Shown: one piece after another, positions 62,680-64,000 of the stretch
Numbering within the stretch: position 1 is the stretch's first letter
Layout of the letters: the number at the start of each line of letters is the position of its first letter
Notes under the pieces: model-generated
The model's input: only the letters and a program-made list of their open reading frames with translations
Told to the model about the DNA's origin: nothing
Database searches by the model: none
Position numbers and translations under genes: made by a program
Assembly: GCF_015143595.1 (NCBI RefSeq)
Contig: NZ_WYEU01000002.1
Location: forward strand, 1 to 64,000
Direction of reading: 5' to 3'
Length of the DNA stretch: 64,000 nucleotides
Origin: Sneathiella sp. P13V-1
GTDB taxonomy: Bacteria > Pseudomonadota > Alphaproteobacteria > Sneathiellales > Sneathiellaceae

Positions 62680-63500
62680 AACTCCTGCTTGCCCTTGTCG
62701 GTTGGTGCCTTTCTCTTCTGATCGCAATGCCCTCTTGGGCTGATGAAATTAAACTGGCTGTGACGACCTCTTTTCATAACTCGGGTCTTGCTGATGAGCT
62801 TCTCCCAGAGATTAAAAAGGATTTGAACCTGACCGTACATCTTCTTGTCGTTGGCACAGGTCAGGCCCTTAAATTGGGGCGGTCTGGAGATGTGGATGCG
62901 ATATTGGTGCATTCAAAGAAGGCGGAAGAAAAGTTTGTCGCAGATGGCTTTGGCTGCTATCGCCGGGAGTTGATGTATAACGATTTTGTTTTGGCGGGTC
63001 CGAAGAATGATCCGGGCAAGATCGCCAGACTTTCTAAAGCAGTTGACGCCTTAAAAGTAATCGAGAAAAACAAACATCTTTTTGCCAGTCGCGGCGATGA
63101 TAGCGGTACCCACAAAAAGGAAATAAGCCTTTGGCGCTCAGCTGGGTTAAACCCGTTTGAATTTGACAGCGTCTGGTATCGCTCCGCCGGATCAGGGATG
63201 GGGGCGACACTCAATATTGCCAATGCGATGAATGCTTACGTATTGACGGACCGTGCAACTTGGCTGAATTTCAAGAACCGTGATGGACTGAAACTAATGC
63301 TCCAAGGAGACAAGGCACTCCATAATCAATATACCTTCATTCCCGTTTGCATAAAAAAACATCCTCATGTGAAGCGGGAGCTTGTGGCCAAGGTTGAGCA
63401 ATGGCTTGCTGGAGAAAAAGGGCAGGGCATCATTGGTGCCTACAAGTTGGCGGGGGAGCAATTATTCTTTCCCAATGCGAATAACAAGAACCTGAATTAG
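62676..63500 (+). CDS. tupA: Periplasmic tungstate-binding protein TupA
   Basis: A 274-residue protein with a signal peptide (cleavage near SWA/DEI). The mature start EIKLAVTTSFHNSGLADELLPE is the TupA opening, and the anion-binding blocks FASRGDDSGTHKKEISLW and RSAGSGMGATLNIANAMNAY are the family signature. It delivers tungstate to TupBC for tungsten or molybdenum cofactors. The binding-protein gene comes last in the operon rather than first. Starts at ATG 62676 overlapping tupC. Confidence 0.93.
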   Translation: MKLLLALVGWCLSLLIAMPSWADEIKLAVTTSFHNSGLADELLPEIKKDLNLTVHLLVVGTGQALKLGRSGDVDAILVHSKKAEEKFVADGFGCYRRELMYNDFVLAGPKNDPGKIARLSKAVDALKVIEKNKHLFASRGDDSGTHKKEISLWRSAGLNPFEFDSVWYRSAGSGMGATLNIANAMNAYVLTDRATWLNFKNRDGLKLMLQGDKALHNQYTFIPVCIKKHPHVKRELVAKVEQWLAGEKGQGIIGAYKLAGEQLFFPNANNKNLN

Positions 63501-63512
63501 GTGGTCGGTTAA

Positions 63513-64000
63513 TTGGAGATTAGTCAGTTAATTAATATTCTCGATCTCGCAGGTGTTGCGGTTTTTGCAGCAAGTGGCAGTCTGGTCGCGAGCCGAAAAG
63601 AGATGGATCTTATCGGGTTCGGGTTAATGGCCGCGCTTACCGGGCTCGGTGGTGGGACCCTTCGTGATCTTATTTTGGGGCGTGAAGTTTTCTGGCTGCA
63701 AGCGGAGTGGTATGTGGCCGTATGCCTTGTCGTCGCTGCTGTGGTTTTCTTTGTTGCCCCTATGCTGCAAAGAAGATTTACCGCACTGCTATGGGCTGAT
63801 GCGGTTGGGCTTGCTGTTTTTGCCGTTATGGGAACTCATATAGCGATGGTGGAGCAGGTGCCGTGGATACAAGCCATGGTGTTTGGAATGATGACGGCGA
63901 CTTTTGGCGGATTGATGCGGGATGTTGTGGCAGGTGAACCGTCACTGTTTATGAAGCCCGAAGTTTATGTCAGTGCTGCATTTGTTGGCGGAGGCACCTA
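63513..64000 (+). CDS. TRIC/UPF0126-family membrane protein, cut by the right edge
   Basis: The first 162 residues are visible, open at the right end. The sequence contains two similar three-helix halves: LDLAGVAVFAASGSLVASRK with LTGLGGGTLRDLIL, and ADAVGLAVFAVMGTHIA with MTATFGGLMRDVV, the UPF0126/YadS-like double repeat now seen as a trimeric intracellular cation (TRIC) channel family. The start is TTG 63513, eight bases after AGGTGG. It lies 12 bases after tupA and may be co-transcribed. Its function in bacteria is not well known. Confidence 0.9.
   Translation, partial: MEISQLINILDLAGVAVFAASGSLVASRKEMDLIGFGLMAALTGLGGGTLRDLILGREVFWLQAEWYVAVCLVVAAVVFFVAPMLQRRFTALLWADAVGLAVFAVMGTHIAMVEQVPWIQAMVFGMMTATFGGLMRDVVAGEPSLFMKPEVYVSAAFVGGGT

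Overview
The window reads as chromosomal DNA of a moderate-GC alphaproteobacterium, probably marine and Rhodospirillales/Sneathiella/Kiloniella-like. That placement is an inference from family content: a RpoE/ChrR singlet-oxygen locus, PF07310-type PAS proteins, a complete hemP-hmu heme locus, a tungstate tup transporter and a type I secreted RTX giant. No rRNA, tRNA, CRISPR array, insertion sequence or phage module was seen. About 58 protein genes cover the window densely, often with ATGA or TAATG overlaps. TTG and GTG starts are used several times.

Layout. 1-9 kb: the 5' end of a gene running off the left edge, a small exported protein, katG, a GNAT/GntP-type pair divergent from a LysR regulator, SRPBCC and VOC proteins, an AT-rich orphan, and an AraC regulator with its partner. 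9-16.6 kb: EamA exporter, GAF hybrid histidine kinase, alpha/beta hydrolase, a RimB-RimK fusion and an XRE regulator. 16.6-20.4 kb: a four-gene operon (DUF2269, DUF4166, saccharopine-dehydrogenase-like, helical-repeat exported protein). 20.6-23 kb: PAS protein, solute-binding-like protein and a 2-oxoglutarate/Fe(II) oxygenase. 23-31 kb: heme acquisition operon hemP-hmuR-tonB-hmuS-exbB-exbD-hmuTUV behind a Fur-box-like site.

31-39.3 kb: PAS and pentapeptide proteins, then a singlet-oxygen regulon built around an ECF sigma factor and a ChrR-type zinc/cupin anti-sigma. Four promoters with a -35 of TGATCC or TGAACC, exactly 18 bases, and a TA(A/G)A-type -10 precede the sigma gene itself, the flavoprotein-DUF1365-CFA-synthase operon, the SDR-NTF2 pair and a fasciclin lipoprotein gene. 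This makes the cluster look like one autoregulated membrane-lipid/stress unit.

39.4-53 kb: a type I secretion ABC transporter and HlyD adaptor are co-transcribed with a CHASE2 class III nucleotide cyclase. A TolC-family channel and a 2086-residue FecR/RTX/Calx-beta protein follow. This could be a signalling-coupled adhesin secretion system. 53-58.4 kb: solute-binding protein, nitroreductase, then aldehyde dehydrogenase convergent with an alcohol dehydrogenase-haloalkane dehalogenase operon, which together could convert a haloalkane to a carboxylate. 58.5-64 kb: 5'-nucleotidase, DUF1499 protein, tungstate transporter tupBCA and a TRIC/UPF0126 membrane protein cut by the right edge.
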